Shown here one piece after another: positions 35,180 through 44,780 of a stretch of 64,000 nt of DNA (positions are counted from its first letter, which is position 1; the number at the start of each line of letters is the position of its first letter). Source of the stretch: Ruegeria sp. R14_0. GTDB taxonomy: Bacteria > Pseudomonadota > Alphaproteobacteria > Rhodobacterales > Rhodobacteraceae. The stretch covers positions 1 through 64,000 of the forward strand of contig NZ_JAGHRC010000007.1 of NCBI RefSeq assembly GCF_017743975.1, given 5' to 3'. Position numbers and translations under genes: made by a program. A model generated the notes under the pieces. That model had not been told where the DNA came from and ran no database searches. It saw nothing but the letters and a program-made list of their open reading frames with translations.

Positions 35180-35779
35180 ATGACCGCCACGATCGCCGAC
35201 TCAATCTACCAGAACCTCAGCCAGAAAATCATCACCGGCGAATTGCTGGCCGGTGAAAAGCTGCGTCAGGATCATATTGCGCGCGCCTTTGACACCAGCC
35301 ACGTCCCGGTGCGCGAGGCGTTGCTGCGGCTTGAGGCGCATGGCCTTGCCCAAAGCGAGCCGCGCAGGGGTATGCGTGTCACGGCGCTGGATCCGGCTGA
35401 GGTGCGCGAAGTGATCGAGATGCGCGTGGCGTTGGAGTCGCTGGCCTTGCAGCACTCGGTCCAGAATATGTCGCCCGGCGCGATCAAACTGGCGGACGAG
35501 GCGCGCATCGCGTGTGACGCGGCGCAGACGATGCCCGATTGGGAGGCGCGCAACCGCGCCTTTCACCGCGCAATCCTGACGCCCTGCGGGTTGCCGCGCC
35601 TGTTGCATGCCATTGATGACCTGCACATCGCCAGCGCACGCCACCTGTTTGCCCATTGGCGCCCCAAATGGGTACAGCGCGCAGACAGCGATCATGCGGC
35701 CATTGTTCAGGCCCTGAAACGCAAGGATACAACGACCGCCGTTTCGATTTTGACGCGTCATATCCGGCGGGCCAGCTGA
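35180..35779 (+). CDS. GntR-family regulator with FCD domain
   Basis: 199 aa, slightly short. Winged helix at 1-70 (SIYQNLSQKIITGELLAGEKL, FDTSHVPVREALLRLEAHGLA, GMRVTAL) then a helical FCD domain with conserved Asp/His metal-site residues (EMRVALESLAL, RAFHRAIL, DHAAIVQAL). It probably controls itself and the adjacent dehydratase gene, with an organic or amino acid effector. Confidence 0.88.
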   Translation: MTATIADSIYQNLSQKIITGELLAGEKLRQDHIARAFDTSHVPVREALLRLEAHGLAQSEPRRGMRVTALDPAEVREVIEMRVALESLALQHSVQNMSPGAIKLADEARIACDAAQTMPDWEARNRAFHRAILTPCGLPRLLHAIDDLHIASARHLFAHWRPKWVQRADSDHAAIVQALKRKDTTTAVSILTRHIRRAS

Positions 35780-35887
35780 TCCACAGCGATCTGGACGCAA
35801 TTTGGTCTTTCTGCGTCGCATTGCACCGCGAGGTGCAGTTGCGTATAGGCCAAACAAACGTGAACAGATTCTGCAGGGAGCAACCCG

Positions 35888-36715
35888 ATGTCCAACGCGC
35901 AACTGGAAACCGCTATCGAGGCCGCCTGGGAGGCGCGCGATACTATTACGCCCGCCACCACCGGTGAACAGCGCGAAGCGATCGAGGATACGCTGAACGC
36001 GCTGGACAGTGGCTCGCTGCGTGTTGCCGAAAAGCTTGAGAACGGCGATTGGCATGTGAACCAGTGGGCCAAGAAAGCGGTTCTGCTGGGCTTCCGCATC
36101 AAGGACATGGAAATTCAGTCGGGCGGTCCGCAGGACGGCGGCTGGTGGGACAAGGTGGACAGCAAGTTCGCCGGTTGGGGCGAAAACCAGTGGCGCGCCG
36201 CGGGCTTCCGCGCGGTTCCGAACTGCGTGGTTCGCAAGTCGGCTTACGTCGCACCCGGCGTTGTGCTGATGCCGTCCTTCGTGAACCTGGGCGCCTATGT
36301 CGACGAGGGCACCATGGTTGATACCTGGGCCACTGTTGGTTCATGTGCACAGATCGGCAAGAACGTGCACCTGTCGGGCGGCGTCGGCATCGGCGGCGTG
36401 CTGGAACCGATGCAGGCTGGCCCGACCATCATCGAGGACAACTGCTTTATCGGTGCGCGCTCCGAAGTGGTCGAAGGCTGTATCGTTCGCGAAGGCTCGG
36501 TTCTGGGCATGGGCGTGTTCATCGGCAAATCGACCAAGATCGTCGATCGTGAAACCGGCGAAGTCATGTATGGCGAAGTACCGCCCTACTCGGTGGTTGT
36601 TGCGGGCTCGATGCCGTCGAAGAACAACGTCAGCCTTTACTGCGCCGTGATCGTGAAGCGGGTTGACGAAAAGACTCGGTCGAAAACCGGCATCAACGAA
36701 CTGCTGCGCGACTAA
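35888..36715 (+). CDS. dapD: 2,3,4,5-tetrahydropyridine-2,6-dicarboxylate N-succinyltransferase
   Basis: 275 aa, the standard length. An alpha-helical N-terminal part is followed by a left-handed beta-helix of hexapeptide repeats ([24 protein letters not shown] onward). It succinylates tetrahydrodipicolinate in the succinylase branch to meso-DAP and lysine. dapE, of the same branch, lies 2.1 kb downstream. GCAGGGAGC precedes the ATG. Confidence 0.96.
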   Translation: MSNAQLETAIEAAWEARDTITPATTGEQREAIEDTLNALDSGSLRVAEKLENGDWHVNQWAKKAVLLGFRIKDMEIQSGGPQDGGWWDKVDSKFAGWGENQWRAAGFRAVPNCVVRKSAYVAPGVVLMPSFVNLGAYVDEGTMVDTWATVGSCAQIGKNVHLSGGVGIGGVLEPMQAGPTIIEDNCFIGARSEVVEGCIVREGSVLGMGVFIGKSTKIVDRETGEVMYGEVPPYSVVVAGSMPSKNNVSLYCAVIVKRVDEKTRSKTGINELLRD

Positions 36716-36735
36716 GTTTCGAGCAGCCCGAATAC

Positions 36736-36766
36736 AGGCCGCAGCAACGCGCTGCGGCCTTTTTTA
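36736..36766 (+). terminator. Intrinsic terminator after dapD
   Basis: Perfect 10-bp stem AGGCCGCAGC / GCTGCGGCCT with a 5-base loop, followed by TTTTTATTTG. Clear rho-independent terminator; its tail reaches the end of the convergent cupin gene. Confidence 0.92.
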
Positions 36767-37102
36767 TTTGCCTTTGATCGGATAGCGATCCGGTTCCTCG
36801 AACACGTCGATGACGCGGGTTCCGGCCTTGATCGTGCCACCGTGCTCGACACCGGACGGGATCGAATAGCTGTCTCCGGGGCGGTAGGTCTTGGTGGCCT
36901 CGCCGATTGTAAGTTCGACCTCACCCTCAATCACCGTGCCCCATTGCGCCTTATGCGAATGCAAGGGCAGTTCGAAGTCCTTGAGAAACGTGAAGAACGC
37001 GACCAGACCGGCGTCTGAGCGGATCACGGCAGTTTGCACGACTTCCTCTGGGAACGGCACGTCGAGGGCTGGAAAGTCCGTGATGAAATCGGGATAGGCC
37101 AT
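36764..37102 (-). CDS. Small cupin-domain protein
   Basis: 112 aa from ATG 37102 (AAAAGGATA upstream). Cupin motif 1 is visible in LPLHSHKAQWGTVIEGEVEL and motif 2 in GDSYSIPSGVEHGG, giving His/Glu-type metal ligands. Single-domain cupins act as small metalloenzymes or sugar-binding proteins; the substrate is unknown. It lies alone between dapD and a hypothetical gene. Confidence 0.8.
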   Translation of the reverse strand: MAYPDFITDFPALDVPFPEEVVQTAVIRSDAGLVAFFTFLKDFELPLHSHKAQWGTVIEGEVELTIGEATKTYRPGDSYSIPSGVEHGGTIKAGTRVIDVFEEPDRYPIKGK

Positions 37103-37215
37103 AAAAGTATCCTTTTCGGTCTGAACTGGTTTTGGGGGCACTATGGACGCGCAGCATCCGTCCTGCAATTCCCGGCTGCTTGACCGCGCGCGGGTGCGGG
37201 GCTATGGCCCCCTGC

Positions 37216-37560
37216 ATGGAAAAGCAAAAGAAACCGTCCCGTCAGCAAGTCTATACATTGCTCGTTCAGATCGGCCGCAAAGACGGCGATGGCCTGCCCG
37301 AAGGTGCGACCGGGGCGGCGTTGATGTGCTTTGCCAGCGGTGTGGATGAGGCCGAGGCGGTGCGCGAAACCGTTGCGATCCTGAAACAGGCCGATACCGC
37401 GCCTTTGGATGTCACCGGTTATGGCACCCTGGCTGAACGTGAAGCGCAGGGCCACGATATCGACCCTGACGAACGTGCCCTGATGCAGCGTGCTTTGGAC
37501 GAAAATGCCGTGATCGTGGCGCAGATGACCCCGTTTTTCGGGGACGAGGAACCGGCTTAG
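37216..37560 (+). CDS. Conserved hypothetical protein
   Basis: 114 aa from ATG 37216 ([16 protein letters not shown]); an ATG at 37204 and one at 37132 are in frame but give an odd N-terminus. Acidic, soluble, with no signal peptide or membrane segment and no motif I recognise. The codon usage fits the genome and the frame is undisturbed, so it is probably real. Its stop overlaps the stop of the convergent channel gene by three bases. Confidence 0.55.
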   Translation: MEKQKKPSRQQVYTLLVQIGRKDGDGLPEGATGAALMCFASGVDEAEAVRETVAILKQADTAPLDVTGYGTLAEREAQGHDIDPDERALMQRALDENAVIVAQMTPFFGDEEPA

Positions 37561-38615
37561 TTCCGCACCCCGAACCACTTGCGGTAAATCTCGTCATAGG
37601 TCCCGTCTTCGCGCAGCGCCAGAAGCGCCTGGTTGACGTCCTCGACCAGAGGTGAGCCGGTCGGGAAGGCGATCCCATAGTTTTCTCGAAGGAAGATACC
37701 GCCGGTCATGGTGGCAATCCGGCGGCCGTCATGCGACGCGAAATAGGACAATATTGGCGCGTCAAAGACGACTGCATCCAGCTCTTTCTCACGGAAAGCG
37801 GCCAGCATGCTGTCCAGATCTCCATAGCCGTTGAATTCAACTTCGCGACGGTTCAGGAAACTGGCCGCTGTCGAGCCCGAAATAGTGCCGACTTGTTTGC
37901 CGTAAAGATCATTGACCGAATTCACATTGCCGCTGATGGCCTCGATGGTCATCACTGATGCGATACGTGCCGTGAAGACTGAAACGATGAACAGCGATGA
38001 CACCACGAGGATGACGCCGAGCAACCGGCCAAACGGCGTGCGTGGCATACGTTCTTCAAAGCCGCCATTAACAACCAGATTCAGCGCCCACCAGAACGAC
38101 GGGAACCACGCCTCGTTCAGCTTGCGGTCAAAATAAGGCTGGGCGCGGCGCTCAAAGCTCCACATCAGCATGCCGCCACCCAACAGGATGGCAAAGGCCA
38201 GACCGATGGCCAGGAACAGTTCAGCCGACAATAGCGCCTGCAGCAGTGAGGGCGAGCGCGCGGATTCCGAGGGTACCATGATTTGCAACCCGGCCTCGAA
38301 GATGGGCTGGCTAAAGTCCATCTGTGTTTCCCGCGCCGCCGTGATTGAGATATTGGCCACGGCCAAATCGGCGCTGCCGTCCTGAACGGCCCCCAGCATG
38401 TCGCCAAATGACTCGACGCGGTTGACCGCATAGTCCCAATTCAGTGCCTCGGCCAAAGCCTGCAACAGGTCCATCGAAAAACCGGTTTGGGCCTCGTCCT
38501 CGACATAGGAAAACGGGGGGCGGGTCACGGTCGTGACCGAAAGTGTCTGTGCCTGGCTTTGCTGCGCAAGAACGGCGAAAGTCAGGCAGATCCATACGAA
38601 AAGCGCGCGTAGCAT
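37557..38615 (-). CDS. GluR0-like ligand-gated channel (periplasmic amino-acid-binding domain split by a pore)
   Basis: 352 aa from ATG 38615; the frame extends to 38870 but the signal peptide (1-22, ending SQAQ) fixes the start. Layout is that of prokaryotic glutamate receptors: binding half S1 (24-130), TM1 (132-152), pore loop (170-190), TM2 (196-217), binding half S2 (225-352). Ligand residues of amino-acid-binding proteins are present: S90-x-T92-xx-R95 in SITAAR and D285 in FDAPIL. The pore filter, TVGYGD-like in GluR0, reads VVNGGFEE (181-188). It is therefore not an ABC binding protein; gating and ion selectivity are unknown. Confidence 0.8.
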   Translation of the reverse strand: MLRALFVWICLTFAVLAQQSQAQTLSVTTVTRPPFSYVEDEAQTGFSMDLLQALAEALNWDYAVNRVESFGDMLGAVQDGSADLAVANISITAARETQMDFSQPIFEAGLQIMVPSESARSPSLLQALLSAELFLAIGLAFAILLGGGMLMWSFERRAQPYFDRKLNEAWFPSFWWALNLVVNGGFEERMPRTPFGRLLGVILVVSSLFIVSVFTARIASVMTIEAISGNVNSVNDLYGKQVGTISGSTAASFLNRREVEFNGYGDLDSMLAAFREKELDAVVFDAPILSYFASHDGRRIATMTGGIFLRENYGIAFPTGSPLVEDVNQALLALREDGTYDEIYRKWFGVRN

Positions 38616-38824
38616 CGTTGAGTCACCTGTTTCGCGGCCCTCTAACGCAGATTTGAAAGGTGCAGCAAGGTGTCCGCGGGGTAAACCTTCAAGTTTTATT
38701 GGGGTTTCAATCGGAGAACATTGGAAAAAAGCATACGCATTTCGCTGCTCGGGGGTTGGCAATTGGTGCAATTCGTTGAATCTGTGCGCGAACCCGTACA
38801 GGAACGAAGAAAAAGGGCACGCAA

Positions 38825-39964
38825 ATGACAGATCCGGTGAAGTTGACGGCAGACCTGATCCGTTGCCCATCAGTCACACCCGAAGAGGGCGGAGCGCTGG
38901 TTTTATTGGAGAACCTTCTGTCCGGCGCGGGGTTCGATTGTACCCGCGTGGACCGGGGGGGTGTCAGCAACCTGTTTGCACGATGGGGTGACAAAGGGCA
39001 CGCGCGCAGCTTTGGGTTCAATGGCCATACCGATGTCGTCCCGGTCGGGGATGAAGCCGCCTGGACGATGCCGCCATTCGGCGCGGAAATCCGTGATGGT
39101 GTGATGTTTGGCCGCGGGACCACGGATATGAAATCCGGTGTCGCGGCCTTTGCAGCGGCGGCTGTGGATTTCGTGAGCGATACGCCTCCTGACGGGGCGA
39201 TAATTCTTGCGATCACGGGTGACGAAGAAGGCGACGCCATCGACGGCACCACAGCGTTGCTGGATTATATGACCGAGGCCGGAGAGCAGATGTCCGCCTG
39301 TCTGGTGGGCGAGCCGACTTGCCCCAATACCATGGGCGAGATGATGAAGATCGGGCGTCGCGGGTCGATGACCGCGTGGTTCACCGTGACCGGGGTACAG
39401 GGCCATTCGGCCTATCCGCACCGGGCCAAGAACCCTCTGCCAGCTATGGCGCGGCTGATGCACCAACTGGCCAGCCACGAACTGGATCAGGGCACGGATC
39501 ACTTTGATGCCTCGACCCTGGCCGTTGTGACCATCGACACGGGCAATGCCGCCACCAATGTGATTCCGGCGCAGTGTTCCGGCGCGGTCAATATTCGCTT
39601 TAACGATCTGCACTCGGGGGCCAGCCTCAGCGAGTGGCTGCAGGCCGAAGCTGATGCGGTCGCTGAAACCTACGGTGTCGAGATTGATGTCCGCATCAAG
39701 ATCTCAGGCGAAAGCTTCCTGACTCCGCCCGGCCCCTTGTCCGACTTGGTCGCACAGGCCGTCGAGGCCGAGACAGGCGTGCGCCCCGAGATGTCGACCA
39801 CCGGGGGCACATCCGACGCGCGGTTCGTCAAAAACCACTGCCCGGTGGTCGAGTTTGGCCTCGTGGGCCGCACGATGCATCAGGTCGACGAATGTGTTGA
39901 GGTGGCGCAGATTGAACAACTCAAGGCGATTTATTCGCGTATCCTTCGGGACTACTTTGCCTGA
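38825..39964 (+). CDS. dapE: Succinyl-diaminopimelate desuccinylase
   Basis: 379 aa M20 metallopeptidase. Zinc ligands are in [27 protein letters not shown] and [12 protein letters not shown], with a lid domain between. It hydrolyses N-succinyl-LL-DAP to LL-DAP. With dapD upstream it shows the succinylase branch. Followed 3 bases later by a DUF2064 gene on the same strand. Confidence 0.96.
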   Translation: MTDPVKLTADLIRCPSVTPEEGGALVLLENLLSGAGFDCTRVDRGGVSNLFARWGDKGHARSFGFNGHTDVVPVGDEAAWTMPPFGAEIRDGVMFGRGTTDMKSGVAAFAAAAVDFVSDTPPDGAIILAITGDEEGDAIDGTTALLDYMTEAGEQMSACLVGEPTCPNTMGEMMKIGRRGSMTAWFTVTGVQGHSAYPHRAKNPLPAMARLMHQLASHELDQGTDHFDASTLAVVTIDTGNAATNVIPAQCSGAVNIRFNDLHSGASLSEWLQAEADAVAETYGVEIDVRIKISGESFLTPPGPLSDLVAQAVEAETGVRPEMSTTGGTSDARFVKNHCPVVEFGLVGRTMHQVDECVEVAQIEQLKAIYSRILRDYFA

Positions 39965-39967
39965 TTC

Positions 39968-40543
39968 ATGCAACGCACGCTGGTTATCATGGTGAAAGAG
40001 CCTCGCCCGGGCCGGGTCAAGACCCGGCTGGGGCGCGACGTTGGCATGGTTGGGGCCGCGTGGTGGTTCCGCCACCAAACGCGCGCGCTGATCCGGCGGT
40101 TGCGAGACCCGCGGTGGCAGATCGTGCTGGCCGTCGCACCCGATCGCGAGGGGCTGACCAGCCGGATATGGCCCGCCGATCTGCCACGTGCCGCGCAGGG
40201 GCGCGGTGATCTGGGGGATCGCATGGGGCGGATGCTGCGGGGGATGCCGCCCGGGCCGGTCTGTCTGATCGGAGCGGATATCCCGGGGATCACGCGCGGC
40301 CATATCGCCCGGGCGTTTTCGGGACTGGGGCGGGCTCAATTCGTCTTTGGCCCCGCGCCGGACGGGGGCTATTGGCTGGTCGGTGCGCAGCGATACGTGG
40401 CCTTGCCGACAAGCCTGTTCCGCAATGTGCGCTGGTCCACCGAAACCGCTCTGGCCGACACTTTGGCCTCGGTGCCCGGATGTCGGGTGGCTTTGCTGGA
40501 TCATCTGCGCGACGTTGATACGGTCGCCGACCTGAAGCCCTGA
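39968..40543 (+). CDS. DUF2064 / TIGR04282-type glycosyltransferase-like protein
   Basis: 191 aa. N-terminal MVKEPRPGRVKTRLG is the nucleotide-binding signature of this GT-A-like family; GADIPGI and PAPDGGYWLVGA follow. The family includes a protein named for arsenosugar synthesis, but most members are uncharacterised. It lies 3 bases after dapE and is likely cotranscribed, though no functional link is evident. Rich in Arg and Trp, with unusually high GC. Confidence 0.82.
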   Translation: MQRTLVIMVKEPRPGRVKTRLGRDVGMVGAAWWFRHQTRALIRRLRDPRWQIVLAVAPDREGLTSRIWPADLPRAAQGRGDLGDRMGRMLRGMPPGPVCLIGADIPGITRGHIARAFSGLGRAQFVFGPAPDGGYWLVGAQRYVALPTSLFRNVRWSTETALADTLASVPGCRVALLDHLRDVDTVADLKP

Positions 40544-40589
40544 GCTTTTTGGTCATGACGCGGTCGCATACCCGTGATAGGCCGGAAGT

Positions 40590-42848
40590 ATGACTCGCAT
40601 TCCCACCAAGCAGGAGGTCCTGGACTGGATCTCGGCGAACCCCACCCTGACCTCGAAACGCGATATCGCCAAGGCCTTTGGTATTAAGGGCGCGGATCGG
40701 ATCGATCTGAAACGCATTCTCAAAGAGCTTGAGGCCGAAGGTCATCTGGAAAAGCGCAAGCGCAGCTATCGCGACCCGGATCGTCTGCCGCCGGTCAGCG
40801 TGCTGCAGGTGAAGGCACCCAATGATGATGGCGACCTGTTTGCGCGCCCGCTGGAATGGCATGGCGAAGGGGTCGAGCCGATTGTTCTGCTGATCACCCG
40901 CGCCAGTGATCCCGCTTTGGGCGAAGGCGACCGAATTCTGGCCCGCCTGACCGTGGTGCACGAAGAAGACCACAATTATGAGGCGCGCCTGATCCGCCGT
41001 ATTGGCACTAATCCCCGCAAGATTGTGGGTATCTTCCGCAAAGGGGCCGAAGGCGGGCGGATCGTGCCCATCGACAAGACGGGTCAGACCGAGTGGCTGG
41101 TCCATGACGGTGCAGTGCTGGGCGCGAAAGACGGCGAGTTGGTCGAGGCTGAACAGGCCGGACCCAAGAACCGCATGGGCCTGCCTCGTGCGCGGATTGT
41201 GGAACGGTTGGGCGATCCGTCGGCTCCTAAGGCCGTCTCGCTGATTGCGATCCACCAGCACGGCATCCCGGATGATTTCCCCGACAAGGTGATTGCCGAG
41301 GCCGACAAGGCCAAACCCGTCGGACTGAAGGGCCGCGAAGACCTGCGGGACATGCCGCTGTTGACCATCGACCCCTCGGATGCGCGGGACCACGACGACG
41401 CGTGCTATGCCCACGCCGATGACGACCCCAAGAACCCCGGCGGCCATGTAATCTGGGTTGCCATTGCCGACGTGGCCGCTTATGTGCAGCCCGGCACTGC
41501 GCTGGATCGCGAGGCGCGCAAACGCGGCAACTCCAGCTATTTCCCGGATCGGGTCGTGCCGATGCTGCCGGACCGTTTGTCCGGTGATCTTTGCTCGCTG
41601 CACGAGGGCGTCCCGCGCGCCTGTATCGCCGTGCGGATGCAAATCGACGCGGACGGCAACAAGATCGGTCATCGTTTTGTGCGCGGCCTTATGCGCTCGG
41701 CCGCATCGCTGCATTATGCTGAGGTGCAGGAGGCCATCGACGGCAATTCTAATGACCGCACCGGGCCTTTGTTAGAGCCTGTTTTGAAGCCTTTGTACGC
41801 TGCCTATGCCGCGTTGAAAAAGGCGCGTTCCGTGCGTCAGCCGCTGGAGCTGGACCTGCCGGAACGCCAGATCGTTCTCAGCGATAAAGGCGAGGTTGAA
41901 AGCGTCGCCTTCCGCGAACGATTAGATGCGCACAAGCTGATCGAGGAATTCATGATCCTCGCTAACGTGGCGGCGGCCGAGACGTTGATCGCCAAACGTC
42001 GCCCGCTGCTGTTCCGCGTGCACGAAGAACCGGCGCCCGAGAAACTGGAAAGCCTGCGGGAAACGGCGCAGGCGGCCGGGCTGAATCTGGCGAAAGGACA
42101 GGTGCTGCAAACCCGTCACCTGAACGCGCTGTTGAACGCTGCTGCCGGGACTGAGGATGCCGAGCTGATAAACCTGACTACCCTGCGGTCGATGGCGCAG
42201 GCCTACTATAACCCAGAGAATTTCGGTCATTTCGGGCTGGCCCTGCGGAACTATGCGCATTTCACCTCACCCATTCGCCGCTATGCCGACCTGATCGTGC
42301 ACCGCGCGCTGATCTCGGCACATGGCTGGGGCAAGGACGGTCTGACCGAGGATGAGATCATGCGGCTGGATGAGACCGCGACACATATCTCGGATACCGA
42401 GCGCCGTTCGATGATGGCTGAACGGGATACAACCGACCGCTATCTGGCCGCCTATCTGAGCGAGCGTGTGGGCAATGAGTTCACCGGTCGGATCAGCGGC
42501 ATTGCCCGCTTCGGGGCTTTCGTGAAGATGGACGAAACCGGCGCGGATGGTCTGGTGCCAGTGCGTTCGCTTGGGCGCGAGTTCTTCCATTTCGACCGAG
42601 AGGCCGGGACACTGATGGGGTCAGATACCGGCCTGATCATCGCCATCGGTCAGCGTGTTACAGTACGTCTGACCGAAGCGACGCCGGTCACCGGCGGGCT
42701 GGAGCTAGAGCTTTTGTCCATCGATGATCAGGCCCTACCGCGCGGACGCGGCCCCGCCAAACGATCCACCCGGCGCAAAGCCGTCAGCACCAAGCGCAAG
42801 AAGGACAAGATAAAGCGCAAGGTCGAACGCAAACGCCGTCAAAGGTGA
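40590..42848 (+). CDS. rnr: Ribonuclease R
   Basis: 752 aa. N-terminal winged helix (RIPTKQEVLDWISANPTLTSKRDIAKAFG), cold-shock domains, RNB catalytic domain with IDPSDARDHDDA (metal Asp residues), and a C-terminal S1 domain followed by a Lys/Arg-rich tail (from about 715). It is a 3'-5' processive exoribonuclease that degrades structured RNA. Its last ten bases overlap the convergent DUF1801 gene. Confidence 0.96.
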   Translation: MTRIPTKQEVLDWISANPTLTSKRDIAKAFGIKGADRIDLKRILKELEAEGHLEKRKRSYRDPDRLPPVSVLQVKAPNDDGDLFARPLEWHGEGVEPIVLLITRASDPALGEGDRILARLTVVHEEDHNYEARLIRRIGTNPRKIVGIFRKGAEGGRIVPIDKTGQTEWLVHDGAVLGAKDGELVEAEQAGPKNRMGLPRARIVERLGDPSAPKAVSLIAIHQHGIPDDFPDKVIAEADKAKPVGLKGREDLRDMPLLTIDPSDARDHDDACYAHADDDPKNPGGHVIWVAIADVAAYVQPGTALDREARKRGNSSYFPDRVVPMLPDRLSGDLCSLHEGVPRACIAVRMQIDADGNKIGHRFVRGLMRSAASLHYAEVQEAIDGNSNDRTGPLLEPVLKPLYAAYAALKKARSVRQPLELDLPERQIVLSDKGEVESVAFRERLDAHKLIEEFMILANVAAAETLIAKRRPLLFRVHEEPAPEKLESLRETAQAAGLNLAKGQVLQTRHLNALLNAAAGTEDAELINLTTLRSMAQAYYNPENFGHFGLALRNYAHFTSPIRRYADLIVHRALISAHGWGKDGLTEDEIMRLDETATHISDTERRSMMAERDTTDRYLAAYLSERVGNEFTGRISGIARFGAFVKMDETGADGLVPVRSLGREFFHFDREAGTLMGSDTGLIIAIGQRVTVRLTEATPVTGGLELELLSIDDQALPRGRGPAKRSTRRKAVSTKRKKDKIKRKVERKRRQR

Positions 42849-43225
42849 TAGGTCAGCGCCCGCGCAATTAACCAGCCGTGGCGGGTGTCATCGATCTGAT
42901 CAGGGTCGTCAAACAGGACGGCCCGATTGCCTTCCAGCCGATCCTCGTCTGGAAATGCGGATGTGAAATCCCCCATCAATCGGCTCTGACAATGGACGAA
43001 CAGGGCAAAAGACGCCTGTTTGTGCCCGCCGAGCCGGATGGTTGACCCTTTCGGAGCCAGATAGGCGGGCTGTCCCCAGCGCAACGCCTCGGTCAAAGGC
43101 TGCGCATCTGGCAAAGCCTGCGCGGTGTCGAACACCAGTTCTCTCAAGGCCAGAGCACCTTTGCGGGTGTCTTCGGGCAAGGCGTCAAAGGCGGCTTCAA
43201 CCGCGGGATCGTCAAAAGGTCTCAT
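42839..43225 (-). CDS. DUF1801 domain protein
   Basis: 128 aa, single DUF1801 (YdhG-like) domain: RKGALALRELVFDTAQ, LRWGQPAYLAPKGSTIRLGGHK and SFALFVHC. The fold is known but no activity is. It overlaps the upstream GST gene by four bases (ATGA), so the two form an operon. Confidence 0.82.
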   Translation of the reverse strand: MRPFDDPAVEAAFDALPEDTRKGALALRELVFDTAQALPDAQPLTEALRWGQPAYLAPKGSTIRLGGHKQASFALFVHCQSRLMGDFTSAFPDEDRLEGNRAVLFDDPDQIDDTRHGWLIARALTYHL

Positions 43226-43920
43226 GACAGCGGTATCGTTTGTTCCAACCGGTCTACATAATCGTTCAACAGCCTATCCTGTTTGATCCGCCGGGTCAGC
43301 GGGGTTTCTGCTGGTGTCGCGCGCATGGCACCCAGGATTGGTCCCACGCTCATATCCGCAGCTGTGGGGGTTTCGCCCAGCAGGAACGGCGATTGCCAGA
43401 GGAATGCCGAGATCGCCTCGAGGTCGCGTTCCAACCTGTCGGTCCGCTCGGCGTCCGAGAACCGCGATACACCCTGTCCGTCCAGACGCTTCAACACGGA
43501 TTTGCGGATCGCGCCTGAGATCGGTTTGCGGATGAGAGACGGGATTTCACTAAAGAACATCTCTCGCAGGATCGGCCAGACGGCATCATTGCCCCAGCGG
43601 TCCAGCACCACATGGTGATAGATATGTTCCTCGGCCATGCGGATCAGCGCGCGGGACTGCGCCTTTTGAATGTCGGTGAGACCGTGGTCAAAATCAGCGC
43701 CCTGCGCCTCAAGCCAGTCGCGGATCAAGTCACTGTCGGGCACAAGGCGGTCCGGCGTACGCAGGACTGGCAGCTTATGGTGGGGCATCTTGCCCGGGTT
43801 CAGCAGATCGGATCGCTGCCAGCTTTGGCCAGAGCGCTGCAACATATAGGCGGACTTGACGCAAAAAGGGCTGGCGCTGAACAGGCCAAAGGCTGCGGGA
43901 AATGTCAAAAGAGTCAGCAT
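43222..43920 (-). CDS. Glutathione S-transferase family protein
   Basis: 232 aa. Thioredoxin-like N-terminal domain with SPFCVKSAYMLQRSGQSW and a PVLRTPDRLVPDSDLIRDWLE glutathione-binding part (PDSD in place of the usual ES), then an all-helical C-terminal domain. Probably a conjugating or reducing GST of unknown substrate. It is divergent from a YafY-type regulator and coupled to the DUF1801 gene. Confidence 0.88.
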   Translation of the reverse strand: MLTLLTFPAAFGLFSASPFCVKSAYMLQRSGQSWQRSDLLNPGKMPHHKLPVLRTPDRLVPDSDLIRDWLEAQGADFDHGLTDIQKAQSRALIRMAEEHIYHHVVLDRWGNDAVWPILREMFFSEIPSLIRKPISGAIRKSVLKRLDGQGVSRFSDAERTDRLERDLEAISAFLWQSPFLLGETPTAADMSVGPILGAMRATPAETPLTRRIKQDRLLNDYVDRLEQTIPLS

Positions 43921-43964
43921 CGGGGCCTCCGGGATTGGGGATGTCCGATAAATAGCGCCGCCTG

Positions 43965-43981
43965 ATGACAGATATTGTCAT
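43965..43981. promoter_or_regulatory. Inverted repeat between GST and YafY-type regulator
   Basis: ATGACA-gatat-TGTCAT, a perfect 6-bp inverted repeat with 5-base spacer in the 83-base divergent gap. TGACA-N-TGTCA palindromes are typical of WYL-domain regulators of the YafY type. It could control both the GST operon and the regulator. Confidence 0.6.
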
Positions 43982-44003
43982 TAGGTTTAGGCTAATCTGC
44001 GCT

Positions 44004-44717
44004 ATGTCCCGTACCGCCCGCCTATTCCAATTGATGCAAGCCCTGCGCTCTGGCCCGTCACCCAAGACGTCCCAACAACTGGCCCAGGATCTGGGCGTGT
44101 CACCTCGCACCGTTCACCGCGATATCGAGTCCCTGCGCGGGCTTGGGGCGGTCATCGACGGAGAGGCCGGGTTTGGGTTCACGCTGATCGAAGATGCCAC
44201 TCTGCCGCCTCTTGGGTTCACCGATGATGAGCTGGAGGCGCTGGTTCTGGGGCTGCGCGAGGTTCAGGCTATTGGCGATCCCGGTCTGTCCGATGCGGCC
44301 GGCAACGTGCTGCGCAAGCTACAGGGCCGCCTGCCACAACGCCAATCGCATCGCCTGAGCCATGCCGTCCTGACGGCGACGCGATTTGACCGCCCGGCCA
44401 AGCCGACGATCGCGGTTGCCGACCTGCGCCAGGCCACGTGGGACGAGCGTACGATCGAGTTCGCCTATACAGATGCCAAGGGCGACGACACCCGCCGCAA
44501 GGTCAATCCGCTGAGCATAGTCTATATGGACCGCGCCAGCGTCCTGATTTCCTGGTGCCACCTGCGCCAAGACTTCCGAGTCTTCCGGCTGGACCGGATC
44601 CGGGAAATGTCTGTGGCGGATGAAAGCTTTAGGCCAAACCGTATCCCTTTGTTGCGCGAAGCACTGGCCCGTATTCGCGCTGAACATGAAGCAAAAGATC
44701 GCGAGCGGGAAAGCTGA
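44004..44717 (+). CDS. YafY-type transcriptional regulator with WYL domain
   Basis: 237 aa. N-terminal HTH_11 (SRTARLFQLMQALRSGPSPKTSQQLAQDLGVSPRTVHRDIESLRGLGAVI), then a WYL domain (IEFAYTDAKGDDTRRKVNPLSIVYMDRASVLISWCHLRQDFRVFRLDRI). The start at 44004 was chosen because the HTH starts at once; the frame extends to 43965, inside the inverted repeat. WYL proteins sense ligands such as nucleotides. Probably controls the divergent GST-DUF1801 operon. Confidence 0.87.
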   Translation: MSRTARLFQLMQALRSGPSPKTSQQLAQDLGVSPRTVHRDIESLRGLGAVIDGEAGFGFTLIEDATLPPLGFTDDELEALVLGLREVQAIGDPGLSDAAGNVLRKLQGRLPQRQSHRLSHAVLTATRFDRPAKPTIAVADLRQATWDERTIEFAYTDAKGDDTRRKVNPLSIVYMDRASVLISWCHLRQDFRVFRLDRIREMSVADESFRPNRIPLLREALARIRAEHEAKDRERES

Positions 44718-44780
44718 ACGCTTTGGAAAATGCCGATTCTGCGCTATCCTTGGTATGAGCAGTAATCAGGAAAATTCGGA

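Noticed and set aside
40290..41714. 474-codon minus-strand frame across rnr
   Set aside because: Antisense shadow; RNase R is clear on the other strand.
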